Shown: in pieces, positions 47,776 to 60,800 of the stretch
How the letters are laid out: each line of letters begins with the position of its first letter
How positions within the stretch are numbered: position 1 is the first letter of the stretch
Notes under the pieces: generated by a model
The model's input: only the letters and a program-made list of their open reading frames with translations
What the model was told of the DNA's origin: nothing
Database searches by the model: none
Assembly (NCBI GenBank): GCA_009746045.1
Contig: RPFO01000406.1
Coordinates: forward strand, 3,283,701-3,347,700
Source of the DNA: Mesostigma viride
Lineage: Eukaryota > Streptophyta > Mesostigmatophyceae > Mesostigmatales > Mesostigmataceae
DNA length: 64,000 nt
Reading direction: 5' to 3'
Made by a program: the position numbers and the translations under genes

Positions 47776-48824
47776 CGTGCCAATTGACCGTGGGTAGACA
47801 AAATTTCGATGGATGTAGCCTACGAGCTACGTTCTAATCAATTCGCAGAAAGTATCGTACACAGTAGATGCCTTCAACCGCGCTGATTAGCTCGAACCTT
47901 ATATTCGAGCCTTGTGTTTCAGCATGAAATAAAAGAGCAACTTACGATTAAAATTGAAGGGTGTGCTATTCAACGATGTCTTACACCACGATTCCGAACA
48001 AGTTTACGTTTACGAATCGATAGCCCGATATTACGCACGTCATATTTCTCCAGACAAGGGGCTTGTCCCAGCAATTTCTTCGTTTGGGAATTGGGAGTGC
48101 GCACGTATTCGTGTCAAATGTGGACAGGTGGCCACCTCTATGCGATGTTTATTTACAATAGCAAAAAGGCAATAGCAAATAGATTCTGAGACGTGCCTTC
48201 TGTAAGAGGTAACTTCTTAGGTAGCAAGCTGCTATTCAGCTTTTCAGCTTGCAACTGGCATATCTGCTAGACTGCTACCCGAATATACACAAATAGCTTG
48301 GCAAGATTGCATGCATAAGGCGTCAAGGCCTGATTGTCCAATCTGCGTTGAAGTACAAGTTGAGGGTAAAATCTACTTACGGCACGTGGCCGGTGGCCGG
48401 TACAGGTCCTGGCGATCCCATGTTGACCTGTCTCGTCTTTGTCCAGGGCGGTGCTGGATGAACTGGACCGCGCCCAGCAATTGGACTGGCGCGGGGATGT
48501 GCTGGCGCATGGCGAGTTGGCGACCACGAAACGAGGCTTTCTGCGTAAAACTTTATAACATACGGCTCGGCACGGAAGGCACACGTGTCCGGCGTCGCGC
48601 CTTCCTAGGACACTAGTCACCATTTTACTCTGTAGGCCAGGGAAAACTACAAGCCCTCGCCATATCTAGGGCGATTAGCCATTTACAATGGCAGAAAGGA
48701 TGACTGCAAACGCAGTTGAAATGCCTTAGTTCTTCGGCTGTTGCCGTAAAAATCCTCGGCCTCGTTTTTGCTGCATTAGTTTGCCGATAGTGAACGTCGG
48801 GCACTTCATGTTTAAGAGTAGACA
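47776..48824. promoter_or_regulatory. Divergent promoter interval between VPS60 and the TMF golgin
   Basis: The two start codons lie 1049 bp apart and point away from each other, so both promoters and 5' UTRs should be here. No TATA box or known operator can be named. A plus-strand stretch at about 48447-48558 (DELDRAQQLDWRGDVLAHGE, stop at 48556) follows an acceptor-like TTTGTCCAG and looks protein-like. A second stretch at 47930-48120 does too. I cannot join them into a gene. Confidence 0.5.
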
Positions 48825-51800
48825 ATGGCGTGGTTTGGTGCCATTTCCGGGAAGTTTTCCCAAAACATGCGGGACATTGAAAAAAGCATGGATACCGCCC
48901 TGGGCTTGAGCGCGGCTGGTAATCAAGAAGGTTGGTTCAACGTTCATATTGCCAGCATTGTTCAGAGCGCTCGACTACTTTGTTTACCGCGAGTGACCAT
49001 CGGACATGTCCACGTGTGCCACGTAACGAAAGTCTTAACAACGGCATCAATATTCCCCGCCCATTTTCGTCAAATTGTCACATTTATTCAGAAACCGATC
49101 GAAGCCCGGATGAAAGCGACGAGGATGCTGAAGGTGAACTTGGAGCTGTTAAGGAGATTTCACTCGTAGAGAAAAGCGTTGCGACTGTTCTAGTTCCATT
49201 ACACAAGCCGTAGGTTTCTCTAATGAATGCCTGGCTTCCGGCGAGTCTTGACATAAAATCATCCAGGTTGACTTCATTTACGTGGCTCAATAATAACCGT
49301 AAGCTAAGAAGATCCATGCACTGTACATCGGGCATAGTGGCATGGTGGAGTACCCTCCGTGTTTGTTTCAACGGGAGCACGCATCAGCATGCAGCCCCAA
49401 CAATAGGCTTTATTGACAGTTAGACTATCCAGCAACTTGTTTGTTCACCATAACGTCAGCAAATATGTAGCGCTCTTGTGTTTTGCACTGTCTCTTGTGA
49501 TGTGTGGAATTGGACAGGGTTGATATGCCTATTCTTGCGCGCACTTAGTTTCCCTTTTATGGGCATGCTTGCGCGCATAGATAACTAATGCTGTGCGCCC
49601 TCAGTTCAGGATCCAAAGTGGTCAGCTGTGGCTGTGGCTGTCATGTTGTGACGAAAGCAGGTACACCTGCGGTTGCCGCGGTTGCGCATGCATCCATGGC
49701 ACCTGGCTGTGCATGTTGTTTGTACTACTTATCAAGGTGGCGCAAGCAAGGGTGCCGAGAATGATTGGCTTGTGGCTCGTGGATCAACTAGGTATTTAGT
49801 GGGGCATGCCTGGCGCACTGTCCACAGTTCCATTTCCGCATGGTAACCGCATCGTAGCAAGCTCAAGTGCAAGTGCCAGCCTGGGGCCCTTCCTCTTGCT
49901 GTTGCATGGGAAAGCTGTCTTGCTGAACCGGGCTGAACTGTGCTAAACCGTGCACTGGGCGCCCATGTTTTGTCAGTATGATAGCGTAGCATACTATAAC
50001 TGGCATTTGACAACATTACAATGCCGCCCGCAAGAGGCGGTTCTTGGTGGATGGAGGACCCCATTCCTGTCATGTGTAGGACCTAATCTCTGGGGACGGG
50101 GTCAGCACGCGGCCCATTTTGTGGTATGAAAGGGGATGCCATGGCATCAGTGGGGTGAATGGGATGACACCCTGTTGGTCGCCTGCTTCCTTTGGATGTG
50201 CGGTTCTATTACCATGATAGACAAGCAATGGATGTGCGGTTCTATTACCATGATAGACAAGCAATGGATGTGCGGTTCTATTACCATGATAGACAAGCAA
50301 TGGATGTGCGGTTCTATTACCATGATAGACAAGCAATGGATGTGCGGTTCTATTACCATGATAGACAAGCAATGGATGTGCGGTTCTATTACCATGATAG
50401 ACAAGCAACGGATGTGCGGTTCTATTACCATGATAGACAAGCAATGGATGTGCGGTTCTATTACCATGATAGACAAGCAATGGATGTGCGGTTCTATTAC
50501 CATGATAGACAAGCAATGGATGTGCGGTTCTATTACCATGATAGACAAGCAATGGATGTGCGGTTCTATTACCATGATAGACAAGCAATGGATGTGCGGT
50601 TCTATTACCATGATAGACAAGCAATGGATGTGCGGTTCTATTACCATGATAGACAAGCAACCCTGCTTAATCCACCTCTTCATCTGAAGGTCATGCATGC
50701 CGCTCGTTGGCCTTAACCACCATGCGCCATGGCTGCATGAGTGGCTGTTGCTGGGTGGCAGCCACCTGGGGGGCCCTTTCGTCAGTGCAAGTGAGATTTG
50801 TTATCACCTGCCAGGAAGAGCCCGTGGGTACTTTTCAGACATTCCCCACGCTTTGTAGGCCCATGGCTGCCCTCATGCCGCTGCGATGCTCTCGGCCTGT
50901 GGCCTCTCTCATGCCAACTGTGTGTTGGCATGCGCATGGCTTCCATGTTATACCTCTTTTAAAATGCGCTCCTCTCCCCTCACCCTCAAGTGTGGATTAA
51001 GTGCATGTGCCCCGCTCACCTGCGTCCATGGCTCTACTGCAAACTTTCCCGCGCGCATGGTCCCCTCATCGCAGGCGTGCCACCGGAGGCCAGCGGGAAG
51101 CCGACCGACGCGGCAGGCGGGGGCGGCCCACCTTCCCCCCACGACAGCCGCTCCCCCAGCCCCGACCTGTACGAGGACATGGACCCCGCAGAAGCCGCCG
51201 CGCGCCAAGCGGAGCCGCCACCAGGAGATGGTGCGCTCACGCCCGCACAACTCCAGACACCAGCAGTCAGCGCGCCTGCACCAAGTGCCGCCAGCAAGGG
51301 GGTGCCGGAGGCCAGCAGTGAAGCCGATGCGAGCGCTGCCGCTGCCCCTGTGAAGAAGAAGTTGTTGGTCAAGAAGGTGGTGGCCAAGGGGGGTGCGGCC
51401 AAGGAAGGCAAGGAGGCGGCCGCGGGCGGGGAGGGGGCGGAGCCCAAGAAGAAGCTGGTGGTCAAGAAGGTGATGCGCGCAAGTACGGACACGGACAAGG
51501 GGGCCACAGAGGCCAAACCCGAGGCCTCTTCAGAGGCGGCGGCTGCTGCTACGTCTGACGCGGGCCCACCTGCGGAGGACGGCGGCGCGCCCAAGAAGAA
51601 GAAGGTGATTGTTAAGAAGGTGGTGGTGGTCAAGAAGAAGAAGGTGGTGTCATCCGACAGCCTAACCAGCGCGGGCGCCAGCGAGGCGACCGAGGTGGTG
51701 GACAGCCCCGTGGTGACCTCGGTAGACTCGTCCTCGGACCTGAGGAGCTTGGGGGCGGCTGGAGATGAGGGGCAGGGGGCGCCGGATGACGCGGGCAAGT

Positions 51801-54800
51801 CCGAGGATGCCCCCAACGGGTGGAATGTGGATGAGGTTGACGATGACCTGGGCTTGGGCCCCATGCTGGTGCCGGAGCCGCCCGTTGGTGTTGAGGGAGC
51901 GGAGTACACGGCAGGGGGGGAGATCGCGGCAACACCAGGGGATGAGCCTAGCCCGACACCAGCAGCAGCAGCAGCGGGGGCAGCGGAGGAGGAGGATTCT
52001 GCCAAGCCTGTGGATGCTGCGGAGGGTGCGAGCGGGTGGGAGGATGCCGGATGGGAGGTGGACACTCCGCTGGTGGCAGAGGCAGCACCGGTGGAGGCGA
52101 CGGTGGAGGGAGGTGCTGTAGAACCAGAGGAGGTGGGCCAGGCGGTACCAGATGGCAGCAGCCCGTTGGCTGACGGTGCTGACGGTGCTGACGGTGCTGA
52201 CGGTGCTGACGGTGCTGATGGTGCCGATGGTGGGGACGGCTCAATGCCAGTTGTACATGTTGGTGCAGGCAGCGCTCATGACAGTGTTCGCAACCCGGAC
52301 AGTGGCGAGGCAGTGCCTGCAGGACGCGCGGATGATGGGGTGTTGTCCACGGATGGTGGCGCAGAAGCCAGCGGGGCTGTGGAGGGTGAGCCGTCTGGCG
52401 CTAGCATGCCCTCGGATGGGTGGGAGGACAATGGCTGGGATGTGGCGCTCCCGCAGGTGGCCGCTAGCCCTGCTGCCACACACGGCAGTGAGGATGTGCC
52501 CGCCTGCAAAGATGTTCCGCCCATGGAGCTACCGGGAAGTGGTGACGCATGCGATGTGGCCACCGATGCTGTTGAGGTGGGTGCGGATGGTAGCACGGTG
52601 GGTGAGGATAAGACCTCGATGGAAGCCTGCCCTGAAACTGCCGCGGTTGAAGAGGTGGGTGGAACTGCACAAGTGGCGGTGGATGCGGAGGAGTCGAGCG
52701 GCGTGCCGTCTGCGGCCGCCCCCCTCTCCCCACATGCCACAGAGGAGACGCGAGGCGAGGGGGAAGGGGGGTGGGAGCAGCCAACTGGTCTGGACGGGCC
52801 ACCGCCAGAGGGGACCCGTGAGGAGTCCACGGGGCCAGGTGGCAGCACCAACATGGTGGATGAGGCCCCAGGTGTCTCAGAGGCGCGTGAACCCCAGCGA
52901 GATGGTGCGGTGGCGGATGGATGGGACAGCTGGGAGGACAGGGATGAGGTGGACGCGCCGCAGGATGGGGCGGGCACGCCGCAGGCTACGAGTGAGCAAG
53001 CGACCATGGTAGAGGCGGCAGCGGGTGATGGAAACCCCGTTGACACCGCGGGCACGTCCCCTGACGATGGGCCTGCGCAGGGCGACGGCACGCCTGTACC
53101 TGCAGCAGGTTGGGCAGAGGAGGCAGCCGCTCCGGAAATAGACGTGAGTGCCTGCGATGTGTCTGAGGAGGCGCGGGGCGAGGAGCCATCGCTGGGTGAG
53201 GCTGCCGCGTTGGCAGGTGGTGAGGACGCGGAAGCGGTCATGGCAGAGCACGCGTCCCAGGCAGATCAAGGGCTGCGCAGCACAGAGGACGCGACCGCAT
53301 CAACGGTGGACCATGGTGTGCCGGAGCATGCACCCAGTTCTGACATGGAGGCGTCGAGTTCCCCTGGTGCGGTGGCCGCCATGGAGGCGTCCGAGGCTGT
53401 GGATGCATCGCCAGGTGGAGGGGAGCCAGGGGTGGTGGCGGAGGAGACTGCCACCCACAGAGGCTGGGATGCTTCTGGGGAGGCCGAGCTGGCGAAGGCG
53501 GCGAGGGATGGGGAGATGGGTGCGGATGCCAGCACTGGAGACGGCATGGCATCCGCAGAGGTGGCTGATCGTGAAGGTGCCGATGTTGGAAAGCAGGTGC
53601 GGGGGGAGGCTGCTGAGGACGCTGTAGCCGGTGTCAGTGAGGAAGGGTGGGAGGGAGGTGCCGCCTGGGACGCAGCGGTGACGGGTGAGGGAGATGTTGT
53701 GATCACCACCGAGGCATCCGCAGTTGAGCGACCAGCATCCGAGGTTGAGGCTGCAAGCCGACAGGTGGAGGAGCTGCAAGGAGCGGCCATGGGCGACGCC
53801 TCGGCATCCGCTGTCGATGGTTCCAGCATGGACAGGGAGGCTGCATCCGGGGCGGTGGGCAGCAGTGTAGGGGAAGACAGGGCCGAGCAGGCGGTTGCGG
53901 GCGACAGCGTGCCGGTTGGTGAGGATGCAGGGCAGGGTGCTGCGGATGACAGGGTTGAGCAGGCAGACGCGGGCGACGGATGGGAAGACGTTGTCCCTGG
54001 GATCACCGTTGCTGAGGGAGAGGTGACCGATGTCACAGCGCCTGGCCTTGGCGGCGCCACACAAGAGGTTGCTGTGGCATCAGAGCCGTTGGCCGATGAA
54101 CAACAAGAGGGGTCTATCGCAGAGCCACAGGAGGGGTCTATTGCGGGGCCGTCCATCCATGAGCAGCCTCAGGAGGGGGCAGACACCCCACAAGAGGACG
54201 CAGGGCTGGCAGCGTCGACTGCCCAGCAGCGAGAGGGCGCAGCACCTGACATGCCTGCGGAGGAGCCACAGGATGCGGCCGGGCTACCCACCAGTGGCGA
54301 GGCGTCGCAGGACGGTTGTGCGGTGGACACGTCGGTAGACCTGGCAGACGCGTCGCAAGACGTGCCGCCATCAGGTGATGCGCCGCAGGAGGGGGCCGGG
54401 GGTGAGCCACAGGATGGGGTGGGTGGGGAGCCGCTACCAGAGGCAGCTGGGGCGGAGCCAGGGGACGACTCGCAGCCGCCACCAGCGGGCGTGGACGCGA
54501 GCGATGCTGTGGAGCCCAAGCAGGAGGAGGAGGGGCCGGCGGCGACGGGGGCCAAGCCCACCGCGACAAAAAGCAGTAAGAAGAAAGTGGTCGTGCGCAA
54601 GATTAAGAAGAAGATGTCCAAGAACGACCTGGCAGGGGCCGCGGCGGCGGCCATCAGCGATGGCACCACTGAGGGGACTCCGTCTGCAGCCACCAGCGCG
54701 TCGATAGAGGAGCTGCCCGGTGGAGGCGACGCCACTTCTGGCGAATCGGGGGCAGATGCCGGCGGGGCCGCTGCATTGCCCGGCCCAGCGGATGGTGAGG

Positions 54801-57800
54801 ATGCTGGTGCAACTGCCGAGGCAGGGGATGGCGGTGGGCTGGCGTCCAACGGTCCCTTGGCCACGCAAGACGTCTCGGACAGCCGTGGCGCTGACGACAG
54901 TAATCTAGATGCAGGTGATGTTGTGGCGCGCGGCAGCAGTGAGGGTGCAGGTGCAGTGCCAGCCGCAGCAGCGGCAGCGGCCAGCCCTGCCAATACCCCT
55001 ATTGACCTGGGAGCGGTGGCAGCGGCGGTGGGTGGTGTCCCTGGGGGTGCTTTGGTGGCGCCAGACAGCAGTGCGGGCGAAGTGGCAGCGCTGCGCGAGA
55101 TGCTGGACAAGGCGGCCAAGCACATGGCGTGGAAGGAGGAGCAGATCTGCCAGCTGCGTGAGATGAATGAGACGCTGCTGGCTGACATCGAGACGATGCG
55201 CGACAATGTGCGTGGATAATTGGGTTGATAGATAGATTGCTAGATGGGCACAAGGGTGGGGTGTAGTGAGGCTTGTGGGGCATGTAGGGGGGCACTTGGA
55301 ATGGGTAGGTTGAGGAATGCCAGGCAGACAATGCGCTGCTGGCCGACATCTAGACGATGCGCCACAGAGTGCGTGGATAGTCGTGTTGATTGATAGGTTG
55401 ATAGATGGGCACAAGGGTGGGGTGTAGTGAGGCTTGTGAGGCATGTGGGGGGGTACTTGGAATGGGTAGGTTGAGGAATGCCAGGCAGACAATGCGCTGC
55501 TGGCCGACATTGAGATGATGTCGGAACTTTTGCTTTGGTCTAGACAGGCATCGATGCAGGCACAGCGGGCGTATCACCGTTCGCTAGAAATGCGCTGGTG
55601 GGTGACGTGCTGGTCAGGTGGATAGTGGCAGTTGGGAGATATTGTAGCAGCTTATAGGCTGGCATTGATCCGCTTAGGGGATGAGGGGGGGCTGTGAGAG
55701 GCAACTAGGCATTAGCACTAGGCTCTGGCTGGAGGTGGCGACACAAGGCGCTACGATGGTTTTTGCTGCCCTATGCATGGTCTGCATGCTAGACCCTTCC
55801 ATCATATCCTCATGGCTGAATGGCTCCTCGTGGCTCCCTTTGTGGCTCCTCGGTCATCCCCTGTGTGGCATCGCACGCGGGTGTCCGCACATGGCACGCT
55901 GCACTGTGCTTGCCTGGCCTCTTTACACCCCTTCCATCATATCCTCATGGCTGAATGGCTCCTCGTGGCTCCCTTTGTGGCTCCTCGGTCATCCCCTGTG
56001 TGGCATCGCACGCGGGTGTCCGCACATGGCACGCTGCACTGTGCTTGCCTGGCCTCTTTACACCCTTCCATCATATCCTCATGGCTGAATGGCTCCTCGT
56101 GGCTCCCTTTGTGGCTCCTCGGTCATCCCCTGTGTGGCATCGCACGCGGGTGTCCGCACATGGCACGCTGCACTGTGCTTGCCTGGCCTCTTTACACCCC
56201 TTCCATCATATCCTCATGGCTGAATGGCTCCTCGTGGCTCCCTTTGTGGCTCCTCGGTCATCCCCTGTGTGGCATCGCACGCGGGTGTCCGCACATGGCA
56301 CGCTGCACTGTGCTTGCCTGGCCTCTTTACACCCCTTCCATCATATCCTCATGGCTGAATGGCTCCTCGTGGCTCCCTTTGTGGCTCCTCGGTCATCCCC
56401 TGTGTGGCATCGCACGCGGGTGTCCGCACATGGCACGCTGCACTGTGCTTGCCTGGCCTCTTTACACCCCTTCCATCATATCCTCATGGCTGAATGGCTC
56501 CTCGTGGCTCCCTTTGTGGCTCCTCGGTCATCCCCTGTGTGGCATCGCACGCGGGTGTCCGCACATGGCACGCTGCACTGTGCTTGCCTGGCCTCTTTAC
56601 ACCCCTTCCATCATATCCTCATGGCTGAATGGCTCCTCGTGGCTCCCTTTGTGGCTCCTCGGTCATCCCCTGTGTGGCATCGCACGCGGGTGTCCGCACA
56701 TGGCACGCTGCACTGTGCTTGCCTGGCCTCTTTACACCCCTTCCCCCCCCCCCCCCCCCCGATGCCGGTTGCCAGAACAAGCGCCAGACGGCGGCGGAGA
56801 TGGACGCGCTGCGCGAGGAGTTCTCCACACGGCTGGGGGCTGCGGAACGGAAGGTGAGCCGTTGTGTTTGTTCGCATGCGCACGGTGAGGTTGGGTCGCC
56901 ATAGTGTTGGTTCACGAGCGCAGCGTGGGGCGTTCAGTGTGACCTGTTGAGGAGCGCAAAATGCGGTGGTTGGATTTGTTCACGTGCGCTACTGGCGTTG
57001 GTGGTTGGTCTGACGCGTGCGCACGGTGAGGGTGGGCCGCGATAGTGTTGGTTCACGAGCGCAGCGTGGGGCGTTCAGTGTGACCTGTTGAGGAGCGCAA
57101 AATGCGGTGGTTGGATTTGTTCACGTGCGCTACTGGCGTTGGTGGTTGGTCTGACGCGTGCGCACGGTGAGGGTGGCTGCTATACTAATACTTGATGTGC
57201 CTGCGTGGGCCATGTGCCATGCTGCCGTACCCAGCCATGGATCCACTGGGCAGCAGCAGCACCTCGTGATGGATAGGAACACCCTGTACAAGGTTGCAGG
57301 AACGTCCTCCAGGGTCGCGTGGCTGCAGGGTAGGCATGCAGGTGGGGTATGCCCATGCTGCCACACAAGGGCGGGACAAAAGAGCAGCCGTCTGTCATGC
57401 AGAGCCGCCGGCAGGTCTGCCGTATTTGTGGATTGCAATGCCACCGTTGCTGCATCCATTTGACCCCAACCTAGCATCCACAGTAGTGCACTGCCTGCTT
57501 TAAAATGCTTCATGGTATGCAACTTCTGGGTTTACAAAGGGAGGACGTACTTTCTTGTTCCCTTGAATTTGGGCACCCGTGCGCGAGCCACCCTCTTGCA
57601 ACCCCTTTCCCCCACCCCAATCGCTGTGCCGGGTATCTAATGCTCCCCCCCTGCCCACCCCACCCCCCATGCTGATTTGCTTATGCGTGGTGTGGCCCCA
57701 GATTTATGCGCTGACCAAGGAGCGCGACTTGCTCAAGCGGGAGAACAGCCGCAAGAGCGACACAGCGACGCTGGTCAAGGAGAAGGACGAGATCATCAAG

Positions 57801-60800
57801 CAGGTCATGGCCGAAGGTGGGTGCAGGGAAATGACGAGATCATCAAGCAGGTCATGACTGAAGGTGGGGGTGCGCCACCATGCCGTCAACCTGCTAGCAT
57901 AGTGCCCACCCTCCTGGCTCAATATACCTGCTTCATTCTGGGTCTTCTTTGTTGATCACAATTTGTTTTTGCAACACGAACTTGCTCTGTAATACTGCTG
58001 TCTTCCTTGACATACATAATAGGCCAGGGTTAGTTTTGCAGGATGATGGCTTTCTTGACATGGAAAATGGTTTATCATGGCACAACGATGGCACCATACT
58101 CATGCCTTGTCGTAGCATACTGCGGGAGGTGTGTACAGCCCCTTGTCCTCGTGTGCGCTGACCAACGGGTGCACAACTTGTGCTATATGTTTCTCACGGG
58201 CCATTTTTACCGCAGGGGAGGAGCTGTCCAAGAAGCAGGCAGCGCAGGTGGTGCTTATCAAGAAGCTGCGGTCACAGGTGAGCCAACACCCAGCAGCCGT
58301 GAGGTGGCTTGGTGCCCGGCGGTCACCATGTGACTGTTAGGGTGTGCTGCTCACAGCGGCTTGTCACCGCCAGCGGCTTATCGTTGTGAAAAGGTGGCCT
58401 CGTAGTATGCAGGGGCTTGCAGTTTGGGCGTTGACACTTCTTGCCCCCCCGCCACCCCTTGTATGTATTGATAACTGTTAGTAACCAGATAAGTGGGGTC
58501 AAGCATATTTTAGTATGAACACCACCCCTTGTATGTATTGATAACTGTTCGTAACCAGATAAGTGGGGTCAAGCATATGTTAGTATGAACATACTTCGGG
58601 TCAGCTTACATGCAATGAAATCAAATATTGTCATACCCATCCGACCCTGCCCTGATGGCCCCAACCACCGGATGATACGCCGCATCTCCCCCCATTGATC
58701 AGCTCGCATCGGCGCATCCTGCCACCCCACATGCCGGCGCCTTTGTTTTTCGTTGAGGTATTTCTCTGGGGCAGGCTCACTCTGCTTAGTCGGCGATGGA
58801 CAATAGGCGGCGTCAGTGTGTCACCTAATCACCCTTCCTAATGCTTTCACCCCATGTGTGCCATGCACTTATGTCAGTTATGCTGTGTCTCCCTGAGTCC
58901 CTGACGTGCCCTTCCATCGGATGCTGACTGGTGGCTGCTGGCACCTCTCCTCCCCCCCCCTCCTGTGCCTCTTGCCTGGCCCACTTTGCACAGATCAAGG
59001 AGCTTGAGACAGAGAAGGAGAAACTGCTGGCCAAGCTGCAGGTAGGGTGATGGAAGCACGCAAGCACATGCATGGGGTGGCGCTCCATGGAGAGGTTGGG
59101 TGAACCAATTTTGGTGCCCCCTTGCTGGCAACGTTTTGAGCAGACCGGCACATTCCGGATCCAGTGACAGCAGATGGTATCCAAGTCAAGCCTTGTGATG
59201 CCGTCTGACTAGCACTGTATGATTGCCGGACCGCAGATTGGTCAGTTCTGGCTCCAAATCTTGTCTGATGGGCTTATGTCATCGTCGCTCTCGTTCCCAC
59301 ACCTCTCAAAGCTTATGTTCTGTCGTGTGGCTGATGTGTTTACTTGCCTACTTGTGGTGATATAGGGACGCTGGATTGGCTCTTTTCGCTGTACATACAA
59401 CTTATGTTTTTGCTTGCCTGCTTGCTTGCTTTTGTGCTCGCTGGCTAACTCACTCGCTCGGTTGCTTGCGTGCCTGTGCGCGCTTCCCCCGCAGATTGAG
59501 GAGGGCCGCGTGGAGAGCATCAAAGCGGACAAGGCCAAGACGGAGCGCGACCTGGCGTCGGCGACTGAGTCCCACACGCGCGCGGTGGCGGAATTGAAGG
59601 AGTACTACGCGCAGGCGCTGGCGCAGGCGCGCGACGTGGTGGCGGCCGCGGAGGCTCGCGCGGACACGGAGGCGCGTTCCGAGATGGAGCGCTGGCTCAA
59701 GGAGAGCGCGGCGCGGGAGAAGGCGCTCGCCCTCAGCGTGGAGGAGCTGCGCGACACGCTGCACCGCACCGAGGAGCAGGTGGGGTAGAGCGCTGCAGTG
59801 TACTGAGGGGCAGGCACTGGGCAGGCATGGGGTAGTTGCACCAAGGTTCAGTCGGGGTAGATGGATCTGCCTCATGCGTGGATGGCATTGGGGGGCAGGT
59901 AGGGATTGAAGGAGCAGACGGGATGACGTCATGGGCTGGTCGCTGCATGGGATGCATGTGCATAGGGGCAGGTAGGGTTTTTGTGAACGCGGCAAAGGGT
60001 TGGGGGGGAGAACACGTGGGCCAGGCTATGTGGTACAGGGACAGTTCGTAAGTCACTGAGTGGGAAACAAAACATAATCTGGCCATCCGAGTGGCCCATG
60101 GCTGGCGCTGTTCTGGGGCTGCCACAACTATCACCACTGCAGCGACATCGTGGAATGTGGTGATTTTTTGTTTTAGGGACCTGCAGTTTGTTGTTGACTT
60201 GGTTGAATTGGTCCTCCATTGCCCCAGTCGCCTTGCACACTATGCCGCGTGACGTTTGACCTATCGACGCCCTCTGCCTTTCTCCCCCGTAGGCTGTGGC
60301 CTATCGCATGGCCATGCACATCTACTGAATGGCGTGGTTCTGCGTGTGGTACCAAGTGTGTGTGTGTGTGTGCGTGCGTGCGTGCGCGCGCGCGCGCCCG
60401 CGTGTGCGTGTGCGCCCTGGCAAGTGTGGTTGTGTGTGAAGAGATGTCATCTCTGGTGCGTGCAAATGGCATGTGTTGGTGAGGTGTGACATGCGACGCA
60501 GGCATTTGTCTGTATGCGACGCAGGAGATGATGCGATTTGACGAGTGTACAGTATGCTTGTGCGTGCACGTGTGGGTGATGTGTGGCAGGCGGCGTACAA
60601 GGAGGAGCTGATGCGGCGCGACCTGGAGGACATGGAGAAGAGGTGCCAGGTACGGCTGCCAGTAAATAGCCAACACTTGCCCCAAGTACAACCAGAGGAG
60701 TAGGCAACAAGGGCCAGGTATGCCCACATAGAAACAGGCAAGAGCTGGCCAGGTAGATGAGCATGCGAACATGCGACAAGTGCCTGGTACGCCCGCATCA

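Noticed and set aside
50070-50716. Repeat array resembling a CRISPR (36-bp units)
   Set aside because: Units are directly adjacent with no spacers, and the locus is a eukaryotic intron.
51034-55206. Minus-strand ORFs of 250-345 codons opposite TMF exon 2
   Set aside because: Shadow frames of a GC-rich exon; Ser/Ala/Pro-rich with no family motif.
55773-56888. 371- and 300-codon ORFs in TMF intron 2
   Set aside because: Produced by the 135-bp repeat; not in phase with the conserved exons, and the golgin reads across by splicing.
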